Shown piece after piece: positions 26,184 through 34,203 of a DNA stretch of 40,921 nt. Source of the stretch: JAVBNC01 sp031551765 (lineage in GTDB: Bacteria; Desulfobacterota; Desulfovibrionia; Desulfovibrionales; Desulfovibrionaceae); contig JAVBNC010000023.1 of assembly GCA_031551765.1 (NCBI GenBank), positions 1-40,921 on the forward strand, read 5' to 3'. The notes beneath the pieces are model-generated. The model was given only the letters and a program-made list of their open reading frames with translations. It was not told the origin of the DNA and did not search any database. Within the stretch, counting starts at the first letter, position 1. The number at the start of each line of letters is the position of its first letter. The position numbers were made by a program, and so were the translations under genes.

Positions 26184-26449
26184 GTTGTCGAAGCCAATTA
26201 GATGGGATGCCTCCGGCGGCCAAAGAGGGCTCCGCCCTCTCTGGACTCACCCGCCAAGGGGCGCGCCCCTTGGAACCCATTCAGGGTCGGCTGACGGGAT
26301 AGCTTACTTGAAATGTTCCCTTTGTGTCCACGTTTGCCCACATGTCCATCGCGCGCGACGCGTACCCCCTGTCGCGGGGTCAAGGGGGGTCACCCCCCTT
26401 GCGGGTGCAGGGCGGAGCCCTGCTTCGGCTCTTTGTTGGCTTCGACAGC
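26184..26449. repeat. GTTGTCGAAGCC element, mosaic copy
   Basis: Left end GTTGTCGAAGCCAA (26184-26197) and right end TTGGCTTCGACAGC (26436-26449) are inverted with one mismatch. The left two thirds match the copy at 37896 (for example CTTACTTGAAA, GCGCGCGA, CCTGTCGCGGGGTCAAGG); the right 55 bases match the same terminal segment seen at the other end of the copy at 32437. The copy thus joins two segments of the element. The 3' end of the adjacent SMR gene runs into it and takes its last 19 codons from it. Confidence 0.85.
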
Positions 26450-26836
26450 GTTCCCCGCGTTCCCCTCGCCCGCGCTCTCATCCTTGGCCAGACAGAGCAC
26501 GCCGAGCAGAATGAGCGCGCCGCCCGCGATTTTGGGCAGGGTGAGGGGTTCGTGGAACAGCCAGGCGGAGAGCAGGGTCACGCTGACCAGCTCCATGTGC
26601 GAGGCCGCGAAGGCCGGGCCTATGGGCGCGTAGCGCAGCAGGGTCATCCAGGCCACAAAGGAGCACAGGTACCCGGCCAGCGCGCCGTAGGACCAGGGCG
26701 TGGTCATGACCCGCAGCAGCCAGGCCGCGTTGAATTCCAGGGGGTCGGCGGCCATGCCCACGAATTTGAAGCAGGTCTGGGCCGTGGTGTCGAACACCAT
26801 CAGGCAGAGAAAGCCGATGAGGTAAAAACGCTTCAT
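26390..26836 (-). CDS. SMR/EamA-type small transporter, second subunit
   Basis: A 148-residue protein with four hydrophobic helices, the size and topology of small multidrug resistance (SMR) or ArnE/ArnF-type flippase subunits. Asp16 in helix 1 stands where the essential Glu of EmrE lies, and the paired gene has Asp16 as well. The C-terminal 19 residues (AVEANKEPKQGSALHPQGG) are encoded by the interspersed repeat at 26184-26449. It starts at ATG 26836, overlapping the partner gene by 4 bp, so a heterodimer is likely. Substrate unknown: lipid-linked amino compounds or amines fit the context. Confidence 0.82.
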   Translation of the reverse strand: MKRFYLIGFLCLMVFDTTAQTCFKFVGMAADPLEFNAAWLLRVMTTPWSYGALAGYLCSFVAWMTLLRYAPIGPAFAASHMELVSVTLLSAWLFHEPLTLPKIAGGALILLGVLCLAKDESAGEGNAGNAVEANKEPKQGSALHPQGG

Positions 26837-27192
26837 GCGCCCACCCCCACCAGGATGACGCCCGCGGTGATGAGCGTGATGCCCGTGACCCGCCAGGGCG
26901 TGAGGCGTTCTTTGAACATGATGCGCCCGGCTATCATCAGCGCCACGATATTGAAGGAACCGAGCATGACGCCCACGGCCAGCGGCACCTGGGAGAGAAA
27001 GGCGGCCCAGACGAAGAACTCGCACACGTAGCAGCTTACCCCGGCCCACAGCCAGGGGCGGCGGGCCATGTGTTTCCAGTGGCTCCAGCCGTCCAGTTCC
27101 ACGCCCTGGCTGGCGGCGGCCTTGAAGGCCAGGTGGCCGAACGTGTCCATGGACATGTTCAGCAGCCAGAGCATGATGGCGAGACCGGTCAT
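26833..27192 (-). CDS. SMR/EamA-type small transporter, first subunit
   Basis: A 119-residue protein with four helices and no C-terminal tail. Asp16 (LLNMSMDTFGHLAFK) occupies the place of EmrE Glu14. The final helix ends VTGITLITAGVILVGVGA, typical of the family. It overlaps both neighbours by 4 bp (ATGA at 27189-27192 and 26833-26836), so hydrolase, this subunit and the next are one translational unit. Paired SMR genes usually encode heterodimers with fixed opposite orientations. Confidence 0.85.
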   Translation of the reverse strand: MTGLAIMLWLLNMSMDTFGHLAFKAAASQGVELDGWSHWKHMARRPWLWAGVSCYVCEFFVWAAFLSQVPLAVGVMLGSFNIVALMIAGRIMFKERLTPWRVTGITLITAGVILVGVGA

Positions 27193-28148
27193 GCCGTTTC
27201 CGCCAGGGCCGGAACTTCAGACGGGCCGGGTTCGCTTTCCCGCTGTTCCGGGGTTTCGCGGGGGGGAATGGCCTCTTTGGCCGCTCCCGCCAGCAGCGCG
27301 CGTTCAGCCGCGCCCAGGTGGCGGGCGAAAAAGCGGGCCGTGGCGTCGGAAACCAGGTGGCGTTCCTGGTCCACGGTGATCATGTGGTAGCTGTCGTGCA
27401 ACTGCAGCAGTTCCGTGGGCCCGGCCAGGCGCTTTTGCATGTACAGGGCGTTGCTGCGCAGCCCGGCGATATCGTCGTTGCTGGCGTGGGCGATAAGGGC
27501 GGGCGTGCGGATGGAGGCAAAGCGGGCTTTGACCGCGTCCACCATGCGCCACAGCTCGCGCACGATAAAGCCGGGGGTGTGGGTGTGCCCGGCGGCGGAG
27601 GTATCCCCGCTGTTCATTTTGGCCACGATGCGGCGGCGCAGATGTTCGTTTTTCAGGCCGTAGGGAAAGGCTTCCACAAAATGGACGCGCTTGCCGAAAT
27701 AGGGCAGGCGCAGCACCAGCGGCAAGAGGAAGCTGAGCTTGGGAATGCTCCAGCCGTCCCATTTCAGGGTGGTGGAATACAGCGCCATGCCGCGCACCAG
27801 GTGCGGGTGCCGGTCCGACAGGTACAGGCTGAGCACGGCCCCGGCGGAAAGCCCGCCCACGAAAATGACGTCCGCGTGCGCGCGCAGTTCCAGCAGGGCT
27901 TTTTCCGCGCTGTCCGCCCAGTCCTGCCAGCGGGTGGCTTTCAGTTCCTCTTCCGTGCCGCAGTGGCCCGCCAGCACGGGGCAGTACACGGTAAAGCCGT
28001 ATTTATGCAGCCGCTTGGCCACGCTGAGCATTTCCCTGGGCGTTCCGGTCAGGCCGTGCACCAGCAGCACGGCCACGCGGCTGCCGGGGAAAAAGTGGCC
28101 GGACTGCTCTTCCGCGCACTGCGTCATCGCCTTTCGTATTCCAGTCAT
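27189..28148 (-). CDS. Alpha/beta hydrolase (carboxylesterase/lysophospholipase-like)
   Basis: A 319-residue protein with the carboxylesterase oxyanion motif VHGLTGTPREM (30-40), the nucleophile elbow GGLSAGA (Ser101), an acid in HASNDD and the His of LHDSYHMITVD. This is the monoacylglycerol-lipase or Est30 pattern, with a cap region of about 110 residues. It has no signal peptide, so it is cytoplasmic. AAGGA stands eight bases before ATG 28148; ATG 28154 is also in frame. It is the first gene of an operon with two SMR-type transporters, so it may produce or process what they move. Confidence 0.85.
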   Translation of the reverse strand: MTGIRKAMTQCAEEQSGHFFPGSRVAVLLVHGLTGTPREMLSVAKRLHKYGFTVYCPVLAGHCGTEEELKATRWQDWADSAEKALLELRAHADVIFVGGLSAGAVLSLYLSDRHPHLVRGMALYSTTLKWDGWSIPKLSFLLPLVLRLPYFGKRVHFVEAFPYGLKNEHLRRRIVAKMNSGDTSAAGHTHTPGFIVRELWRMVDAVKARFASIRTPALIAHASNDDIAGLRSNALYMQKRLAGPTELLQLHDSYHMITVDQERHLVSDATARFFARHLGAAERALLAGAAKEAIPPRETPEQRESEPGPSEVPALAETA

Positions 28149-28217
28149 GAGCATAGTCCTTATAACCGCTGATGCGGCCCCGGTTCCGCATAACCGGAAC
28201 CGGGAGCCGCGAAAGTA

Positions 28218-28300
28218 CCCCTGATGCGGGTCCAGGGAGATCATCCCCCTGGCGGGGCGTGGGGCGGCGCCCCACTCTCACTCTGAGATGGCTTCGACCA
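28218..28300. repeat. GTTGTCGAAGCC element, partial copy
   Basis: Only the terminal segment is present: a GGGTCCAGGG stretch, a GGGGCGGCGCCCC palindrome, CTCTGAGATGGCTTCGACC at the end. The order is the same as in the right third of the copy at 32437. It lies between the class III aminotransferase stop (28315) and the start of the hydrolase operon. Confidence 0.7.
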
Positions 28301-28314
28301 AATTGCCTTTATGC

Positions 28315-29694
28315 CTACTTGCTCACCCGGCGCAGAATTTCGTCCAAAAGGCGCATGGCCAGGTCGATTTCCTCGCGGGAGATGTGCAGGGAAGGCGCGA
28401 AGGTGATGACGTTCTTGTAATAGCCGCCCACGTCCAGCACAAGGCCATAGTTCTTGCCGTCCACGGCTATGTCGCCCTTGATGCCTTCGTCCACCATGCG
28501 GTCCAGCATGGCTTTGTCCGGGGTGAAGCCGTCCGGCTTGCAGATTTCCGCGCGGAGCGCCAGACCCAGGCCGTCCACGTCGCCGATGATGGGGTAGCGG
28601 GACTTGAGTTCCTTGAGACCGGCCAGGAAATAGGCGCCCGCTTCGGTGACGCGCTTTTCGTAGTCGCTTTCCGCCACCATGCGCATGGTTTCCAGGGCCA
28701 CGGCCGTGCCCAGGGGGTTGCTGGCAAAGGTGGAGTGGGTGGACCCGCAGGGGAAGACCTGGGGGTTGATCAGCTCTTCTTTGGCCCAGATGCCGGCCAG
28801 GGGGTTGAGGCCGTTGGTCATGGCCTTGCCGAAGACGATGACGTCCGGCCTGATGCCGAAGTTCTCCAGGCCCCAGAGCTTGCCGGTGCGGTAGAAGCCC
28901 ATCTGGATTTCGTCGTCCACCAGCAGGATCTTGTGCTCGTCCAGAATTTTTTTCAGGCGGGGGTAGTACTTTTTGGGCGGCACCACGTAGCCGCCGGTGC
29001 CCTGGATGCACTCCACGTAGAAGGCGGCGTATTCGGCTTCCTGGGCTTTGGGGTCCCACAGGCCGTAGTATTCGGTTTCAAAGAGCCGCTCGAACTGGTC
29101 CGCGCAGTACAGGCCGCAGTCTTCGCGCCGCTTTTTGTAGGGACAGCGGAAACAGTAGGGAAAGGGGATGAACATGCCCCGGTCGCCGAAATGCCCGTAG
29201 CGGCGGCGGTAACGGTAGGAAGAGGTGACGGAGGACGCGCCCAGGGTGCGGCCGTGGTAGCCGCCCTCAAAGGCCAGCATCAGGCTTTTGCCGCCGCTGG
29301 CGTTGCGGATCAGCTTGAGGGAGTCTTCTATGGACTGGGAGCCGCCGACGTTGAAATGCACGCGGCCGTCCAGGCCCCACGCTTTTTTCACGGCGGCGCA
29401 GAGCATGGAGGCCAGCTCCACCTTTTCCGGGTGCAGATACTGGGAAGCCAGCTGCGGGAGCGTGTCCAGCTGGCGTTTCAGGGCGTTGTTCAGCCGTTCG
29501 TTGGCATAGCCGAAGTTGACGGCGGAATACCACATCTGCAGGTCCAGGAACGGCGTTTCCTTGGCGTCGTAGAGAAAAGAGCCGGAACAGGTGGTGAAGA
29601 ACTTGGCCGGTTCCAGGTAATGGACGGTGTCGCCGTAGGAGCAGCATTTGGCTTCCTCGCGGAGCAGGGATTGTTCGTCAATGGGGCGTTTCAC
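28315..29694 (-). CDS. Class III (PLP) aminotransferase with a four-Cys insertion
   Basis: A 459-residue fold-type I aminotransferase of the GABA/ornithine class: GGSQSIEDSLKLIR (117-130), FEGGYHGRTLGASSVTSSY (142-160), DDEIQMGFYRTG with Asp261, and the PLP lysine in VIVFGKAMTNG (Lys290). It has CFRCPYKKRREDCGLYC (Cys181, 184, 193, 197), an insertion in the region where some GABA aminotransferases bind an iron-sulfur cluster. GTG 29694 was chosen because GGAGG stands five bases upstream. It lies 47 bp after the HAD phosphatase gene, so both share a transcript. The substrate is not evident; a C4-C5 amine or a hydroxyalkylamine would fit. Confidence 0.88.
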   Translation of the reverse strand: MKRPIDEQSLLREEAKCCSYGDTVHYLEPAKFFTTCSGSFLYDAKETPFLDLQMWYSAVNFGYANERLNNALKRQLDTLPQLASQYLHPEKVELASMLCAAVKKAWGLDGRVHFNVGGSQSIEDSLKLIRNASGGKSLMLAFEGGYHGRTLGASSVTSSYRYRRRYGHFGDRGMFIPFPYCFRCPYKKRREDCGLYCADQFERLFETEYYGLWDPKAQEAEYAAFYVECIQGTGGYVVPPKKYYPRLKKILDEHKILLVDDEIQMGFYRTGKLWGLENFGIRPDVIVFGKAMTNGLNPLAGIWAKEELINPQVFPCGSTHSTFASNPLGTAVALETMRMVAESDYEKRVTEAGAYFLAGLKELKSRYPIIGDVDGLGLALRAEICKPDGFTPDKAMLDRMVDEGIKGDIAVDGKNYGLVLDVGGYYKNVITFAPSLHISREEIDLAMRLLDEILRRVSK

Positions 29695-29741
29695 ATGTTC
29701 CTCCAAAAAGAGTGGGTAGCGGGGAAAAAATAGGTAAAAAA

Positions 29742-30440
29742 TCAGTCGGCCGCGCAGACCTGTTCCGCGCGGACCTTGGGGCCGTGCCGCGGGAGTTCCT
29801 CCAGCAGGGCGGCCACGTCGAAAAAGTCGTTGAACACCCGGTGCGGGTAGCCTTCCGCTTTACAGCGGCGCAAAAGCTCCTTGCCTTCCCTGGCGAACAC
29901 CAGGTCGGCCGCCCCGGCCACGCAGCAGTCCGAGCGGCCGTCGCCTATGAGCAGGGCCTTGCCGCCCATGGCCTTGGCCACGGCGCACTTGCACACGCCG
30001 GAAGGGCAGCCTTCCACGCCGTAGGGGAACTCCAGCTTGTAGCCGCTCTCCCCCCGGAAGCGCAGCCGGTTGGCAATGACCGGCAGATCCCCCACCCCGT
30101 TGCGGGAAAGGACGCGCTTGATGGCGTAGTCCAGCCCGTCGCTGACCACGGTAAGGCTGAGGCCGCGCGCTTTGCACAGGGCCGCGAATTCCCGGAAGCC
30201 GTCCGTGACCGGCACGCTGTCCAGCCAGGCGTCCAGCTCGGGCGCGGGCACATCGATAAGCTGGACCTGCCGGTCCATGCAGTCGCGGGCGGTCATGGCG
30301 CCGTTCAGCCATTCGCGCTCCACCTCTTCCCAGGAAGGGTCGGCGAAACGGGTCAGAATGGCGTCCGTGACGTCAAAAGGCGTGATAGTGCCGTCGAAAT
30401 CGCAGACAACGCGCCAGTCCTGTGTCGTGGGTTCGGTCAT
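29742..30440 (-). CDS. HAD-IB phosphatase, MtnX/phosphoserine-phosphatase-like
   Basis: A 232-residue HAD phosphatase. Motif I is CDFDGTITPFD (nucleophile Asp14, acid Asp16), motif II is VVSDGLDYAI, and motif IV is LLIGDGRSDCCVAGAADLVFA. This matches MtnX-like enzymes, relatives of phosphoserine phosphatase. No other methionine-salvage gene is nearby, so the role is probably removal of phosphate from the precursor of the amine formed by the next gene. ATG 30440 has AGGTG seven bases upstream. Confidence 0.85.
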   Translation of the reverse strand: MTEPTTQDWRVVCDFDGTITPFDVTDAILTRFADPSWEEVEREWLNGAMTARDCMDRQVQLIDVPAPELDAWLDSVPVTDGFREFAALCKARGLSLTVVSDGLDYAIKRVLSRNGVGDLPVIANRLRFRGESGYKLEFPYGVEGCPSGVCKCAVAKAMGGKALLIGDGRSDCCVAGAADLVFAREGKELLRRCKAEGYPHRVFNDFFDVAALLEELPRHGPKVRAEQVCAAD

Positions 30441-30608
30441 GATTTTCACCTGAATGATTTTGCCGCGCGAGAAAGCAAAGCCCGTGCCAGAAAATAACGC
30501 GGATCAAAAAAATAACCTCGCTGTAGTCCCGCAAGGGAAAGCTCCTGCCGTGCCCCTGCCGCTCACGCACGCGGCAGAGGCACGGCCCCGCAATGCGAGG
30601 GCCGGAGG

Positions 30609-30639
30609 CTACAAAAAATGTAGTTCACTACAAAAAATG
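30609..30639. promoter_or_regulatory. 12-bp direct repeats in the divergent promoter region
   Basis: CTACAAAAAATG occurs at 30609-30620 and again at 30628-30639, two helical turns apart, within the 262-bp gap between the phosphatase and the histidine kinase genes. A regulator-binding pair is possible. An imperfect hairpin (GTGCCCCTGCCGC with GCGGCAGAGGCAC) lies at about 30549-30583. No sigma-54 promoter was found. Confidence 0.35.
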
Positions 30640-30702
30640 GTGGTACAAGCGGACAGACGCCGCGCTTCCGCCCGGTTGCGAACCCCAAGCAAGCGAAGCC
30701 CC

Positions 30703-32430
30703 ATGAACCCCCTGCGTTCCCTGAACAAATCTCTGGCCGCCAAGCTGGTGCTGGCTTTTATCCTGGTGGCCGTGCCGCCCATGCTCATAGCCAGCCACGT
30801 GGCCACCAGGCTGGTGAACAACGCGGCCAACGAAAACATAGGCCGCTGGCTGCAGGAAGCCTCGCGCTACCTCTTCCACACCGTCAACGAGACGGAGGGG
30901 GAGATAAGCGCCGTCCATGCCCTGCTGCAGCCGCGTTTCGCGAAAAGCGAGGTCTCTTTCAGCCCGGAGGAACTCCTGGCCATGTCCAACCTGGACGTGG
31001 ACTGCATTGTGCTGAAAGACGCGGCGGGCAAGGTGCTGTTTTCCAGCCCCGGCCTCGGTTCCCTGGACGACCCCCCCCTGTTCCCCGGTGGACCCTTCCG
31101 CTGGGTGACCATGGACAACGGCGAGCGGGAACTGGCCATTGTGGCCCGACGCGCGCTGCAGGCGGAAGACGGCGGCGAGCGCGTGCTGGACCTGGCCAGC
31201 CTGTTCACGGTACGGCTTTCGGAAGGCGGCGGCGAGGAACCCTTTGAAATGCGCATTTTCCTGCCGGAACAGGGCGGCTTCCGCCAGGCATACTCTTCCG
31301 CGCACGCCGGGTCCTACACGCTGCCGCGGGCCGCGTTGCAGGCCCTGAACGAGGGCGCAAAGGAATATTCCGTTCTCAACGCGGACTGGACGGACGACGA
31401 GCCGGACCGCTACTTTCTGTTCACCCCGGTGCGCGACGGGCAGGGCGCCATTCTGGCCGTGTTCGCCGTTTCCGCGCGCATGTTCCTGCGGGAAGGCAAG
31501 ATTTCCGGCTACCACGCGTTGTTCTGGTCCTTTTTCGTGAGCGGGACGCTGCTTTCCGGCTGCACCGGCTACCTGCTGGCCCGGCGGCTGACCAGGCCCG
31601 TCCGGCGCTTGAACCAGGGGGTGCGGGATATCGCCTCCGGCCGCTTCACCGGCCGGGTGGACGTGCGCGGCAGCGACGAAGTGGCCGAGCTTTCCGAAGG
31701 CTTCAACCTGATGGCCGGCCAGCTGGAGCTGATGCAGCGCGAAAGCGTGCGCTCCGCCCGTCAGGAACGCTCGCTCATGCTGGGGGAAATAGCCCTGGGT
31801 TTCGCCCACGAGATACGCAACCCCCTGCTGGTCATCAAAACCTCCGCCGAACTGGTGCACGGCAAGCTGCCGGAAGAGGGCAAGGAAAGCCGCCTGCTGG
31901 GTTTCGTGGTGGAGGAAGTGGCCCGTATCGACACCCTGGTCACGGAATTCCTGTCCTTTGCCAAGCCCGCGCCGCTCAAGCTGGACTATTTCCGCCTGGA
32001 CAGCCTGGCCCGCGACGTGCTGGAGCTGAGCGCCGCCGAATTCGCCGCCCGTGGCATAACCAGCTCCTTCAGCGACGAGACGCCCGGCCCGGAAGTCCCC
32101 CGCGTGCTGGGCGAAGAGAACAAGATCCGCCAGGTGCTGCTCAACCTGGCCCTGAACGCCATGGACGCCATGCCCCAAGGCGGCGCCCTTTCCCTGCGCC
32201 TGTACAGGCCGGAAAACCAGGCTCAGCTCTGTCTGGAAGTGGCGGACAGCGGCGTGGGCATCCCGCCGGAGCTGCTGCCCACCATCCATCTGCCCTTCAT
32301 TTCCACCAAAAAGAGCGGTCTGGGCCTGGGGCTGGCCAAAGCCTACGCCATTATCGAAGACCACGGCGGCAGCATAACCTGCGAAAGCGCGCCGGGACGC
32401 ACGGTGTTTACCGTATGTCTGAACGCATGA
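30703..32430 (+). CDS. Membrane sensor histidine kinase (NtrB/ZraS-like)
   Basis: A 575-residue kinase. TM1 (about 15-33), a periplasmic sensor of about 235 residues with two PAS-like halves, TM2 (about 272-292, FWSFFVSGTLLSGCTGYLLA), HAMP (RRLTRPVRRLNQGVRDIASG), HisKA with His369 in GFAHEIRNPL, and a HATPase domain ending GLGLGLAKAYAIIEDHGG. The DHGGS ending is typical of NtrB/AtoS/ZraS partners of sigma-54 activators. Its response regulator lies downstream, but an element of about 340 bp is inserted between them. The stimulus is unknown; the porin gene downstream of the regulator is the likely target. Start ATG 30703, weak ribosome site. Confidence 0.93.
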   Translation: MNPLRSLNKSLAAKLVLAFILVAVPPMLIASHVATRLVNNAANENIGRWLQEASRYLFHTVNETEGEISAVHALLQPRFAKSEVSFSPEELLAMSNLDVDCIVLKDAAGKVLFSSPGLGSLDDPPLFPGGPFRWVTMDNGERELAIVARRALQAEDGGERVLDLASLFTVRLSEGGGEEPFEMRIFLPEQGGFRQAYSSAHAGSYTLPRAALQALNEGAKEYSVLNADWTDDEPDRYFLFTPVRDGQGAILAVFAVSARMFLREGKISGYHALFWSFFVSGTLLSGCTGYLLARRLTRPVRRLNQGVRDIASGRFTGRVDVRGSDEVAELSEGFNLMAGQLELMQRESVRSARQERSLMLGEIALGFAHEIRNPLLVIKTSAELVHGKLPEEGKESRLLGFVVEEVARIDTLVTEFLSFAKPAPLKLDYFRLDSLARDVLELSAAEFAARGITSSFSDETPGPEVPRVLGEENKIRQVLLNLALNAMDAMPQGGALSLRLYRPENQAQLCLEVADSGVGIPPELLPTIHLPFISTKKSGLGLGLAKAYAIIEDHGGSITCESAPGRTVFTVCLNA

Positions 32431-32436
32431 AGAGTA

Positions 32437-32775
32437 GTTGTCGAAGCCGCCTGTTTTCCGCTCCGGGGCCGGTAAGATTCCGGACCGGCACAGCCGGATC
32501 CGGCCCGGCCCCTGCGCTCCATCGGCCCTGGCGGGCCTGGCCTGCGCGGAGGACCGCTCCGGCCCCCTCCGGGGGTATAAGGAAGGGTGTAAACCCCCTT
32601 GACCCCGCGACAGGGGTACGCTTCGCGCGCGGTGGGCATGCGGGCGAGTGCGGACACAAAGAGAGCTTTGAGTGACCTGTCCCGTCGTCAAACATCCTGA
32701 AAGGGGTCCAGGGGCGCTAGCCCTTGGCGGGTGCAGGGCAGCGCCCTGCTTCGACTCTTTGATGGCTTCGACAAC
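32437..32775. repeat. GTTGTCGAAGCC element, full-length copy between kinase and regulator
   Basis: Terminal GTTGTCGAAGCC (32437-32448) and GGCTTCGACAAC (32764-32775) are a perfect 12-bp inverted repeat. The whole 339 bp aligns in reverse orientation with 37896-38242 by eye, with GGGGCCGGTAAGAT, GGCCGGATCCGG-type, GGGGGTATAAGGAAGG and GGGTCCAGGGGCGCTAGCCC blocks shared. It starts 6 bp after the kinase stop and ends 30 bp before the regulator start. Confidence 0.9.
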
Positions 32776-32805
32776 GTTCCCCAAAAAGTGAAACAGGACC
32801 AACAG

Positions 32806-34203
32806 ATGCACACGATTTTAGTTGTCGACGACGAGGCCAAGCTGCTGGAAGTGCTTTCCGTGGCTTTGGAGAACATGGGATACACTCCGGTGACGGCCGG
32901 TTCCGTGGAAGAGGCGCTGGAACTCTTGCAGACGCGGGAAATCCATTTGGTGCTCAGCGACTTGCGCCTGCCGGGGCTTTCCGGCCGCGATCTGCTGGAA
33001 AAGGTCAAGGCGCGGGACCCCGCTCTGCCCGTGGTGATTATGACGGCGTACGCCGCGCTGAAAGACGCCGTGGAGATCATCAAGGAAGGCGCGTTCGACT
33101 ATATTGTGAAGCCCTTTGATTTGGGCGCGCTGGAAGCCACGGTGGCCAGCGCGCTGCGTTTTCACGCCCTGAGCGCGGACAACAGGCAGCTGCGCAAGGA
33201 ATTGGGCAAAACGTTCAGCGGCGAGAATCTGATAGGGCGAAGCCCGGCTCTGGAGGCGGTGCGGCGCAGCATACGCGAGGTGGGCGGGAGCGCCGCCAAC
33301 GTGCTGATAACCGGGGATTCCGGCACGGGCAAGGAGGTGGTGGCCAAGGCCGTGCACTACGGCGGGCCGCGCGCTTCCGGGCCTTTTGTGACCATCAACT
33401 GCGCGGCCATTCCGGAAACCCTGCTGGAAAGCGAGCTGTTCGGGCACGTCAAAGGGGCCTTTACCGGGGCCACGTCCAGCCGGACGGGGCGTTTCGCGCA
33501 GGCGGACGGCGGCACGCTGTTTCTGGACGAGATCGGCGACATGCCCCTGGCTTTGCAGGCGAAAATACTGCGCTGCATCCAGGAGAAGACCGTGGAGCCC
33601 GTGGGCTCGCATAGTTCGCGCAAGGTGGACGTGCGGATTATCGCGGCCACCAACCAGGATCTGGCGGCGGCCATAGGACGGGGAAGCTTTCGTCAGGATT
33701 TGTACTACCGGCTCAACGTCTACCCCATCGCGCTGCCCCCGCTGCGGGAGCGCAAAGAGGATATCGCCCTGCTGGCGGAGCATTTCGCGGCGAAATTCGC
33801 GTCGGAAATGGGCAAAAGCCCGGTCGTTTTCACCCCGGAAGCCCTGCGGGCCATGCGGGACTACGCCTGGCCCGGCAACGTGCGGGAACTGGAAAACTGC
33901 GTGGAGCGCCTTTCCATTGTCATGCCGGGCGGCCGGGTGACGCCGGAACGCTTTTTCGCCTGCTCGGCTTCCTGCGGCGCGGGGGGCGCGGGGGCGGCCC
34001 CCGCGCCGGAGCGGGCCGTCTTTCCCCTTGACCTGGACCGCCGTTTGGAGGATTTGGAGCGCGAACTGATCATGCAAGCCCTGGAGGAATCCGGCGGGGT
34101 GCAGGTCAAGGCCGCCGAACTGCTGGGCATTTCGGAGCGCAGCATCTGGCACCGCGTCAAGAAACTCGGCATCGCCGTCCTGAACAAAAAAGAGATCCTG
34201 TAG
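32806..34203 (+). CDS. Sigma-54-dependent response regulator (NtrC family)
   Basis: A 465-residue regulator: receiver with Asp52 (VLSDLRLPG), AAA+ domain with Walker A GDSGTGKE (170-177), the sigma-54 contact loop GAFTGA (217-222), Walker B FLDEIGDM, and a C-terminal Fis-type HTH (VKAAELLGISERSIWHRVKKLGI). It activates sigma-54 promoters on phosphorylation, most likely by the upstream kinase. ATG 32806 is chosen as the receiver starts there; the longer frame from 32731 lies in the repeat. Its stop codon is directly followed by the ATG of the porin gene. Confidence 0.94.
   Translation: MHTILVVDDEAKLLEVLSVALENMGYTPVTAGSVEEALELLQTREIHLVLSDLRLPGLSGRDLLEKVKARDPALPVVIMTAYAALKDAVEIIKEGAFDYIVKPFDLGALEATVASALRFHALSADNRQLRKELGKTFSGENLIGRSPALEAVRRSIREVGGSAANVLITGDSGTGKEVVAKAVHYGGPRASGPFVTINCAAIPETLLESELFGHVKGAFTGATSSRTGRFAQADGGTLFLDEIGDMPLALQAKILRCIQEKTVEPVGSHSSRKVDVRIIAATNQDLAAAIGRGSFRQDLYYRLNVYPIALPPLRERKEDIALLAEHFAAKFASEMGKSPVVFTPEALRAMRDYAWPGNVRELENCVERLSIVMPGGRVTPERFFACSASCGAGGAGAAPAPERAVFPLDLDRRLEDLERELIMQALEESGGVQVKAAELLGISERSIWHRVKKLGIAVLNKKEIL

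Noticed and set aside
28960..28970. Class III aminotransferase as taurine:pyruvate aminotransferase
   Set aside because: The host type makes this tempting, but no taurine-pathway gene (sulfoacetaldehyde or isethionate enzymes) is near and I could not match the substrate region.
29742..30440. HAD gene as a methionine-salvage enzyme together with the homocysteine methyltransferase
   Set aside because: No other salvage gene (mtnA, mtnB, mtnC, mtnK) is present and the two genes are 7 kb apart.
30570..30590. Sigma-54 promoter (GG-N10-GC) before the kinase gene
   Set aside because: The closest site, GGCACGGCCCCGC, has nine bases between GG and GC instead of ten.
32437..32775. Repeat element as an insertion sequence with a transposase
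   Set aside because: It is only about 340 bp with no frame coding for a transposase; the long frames crossing it are shared with neighbouring genes in other frames.
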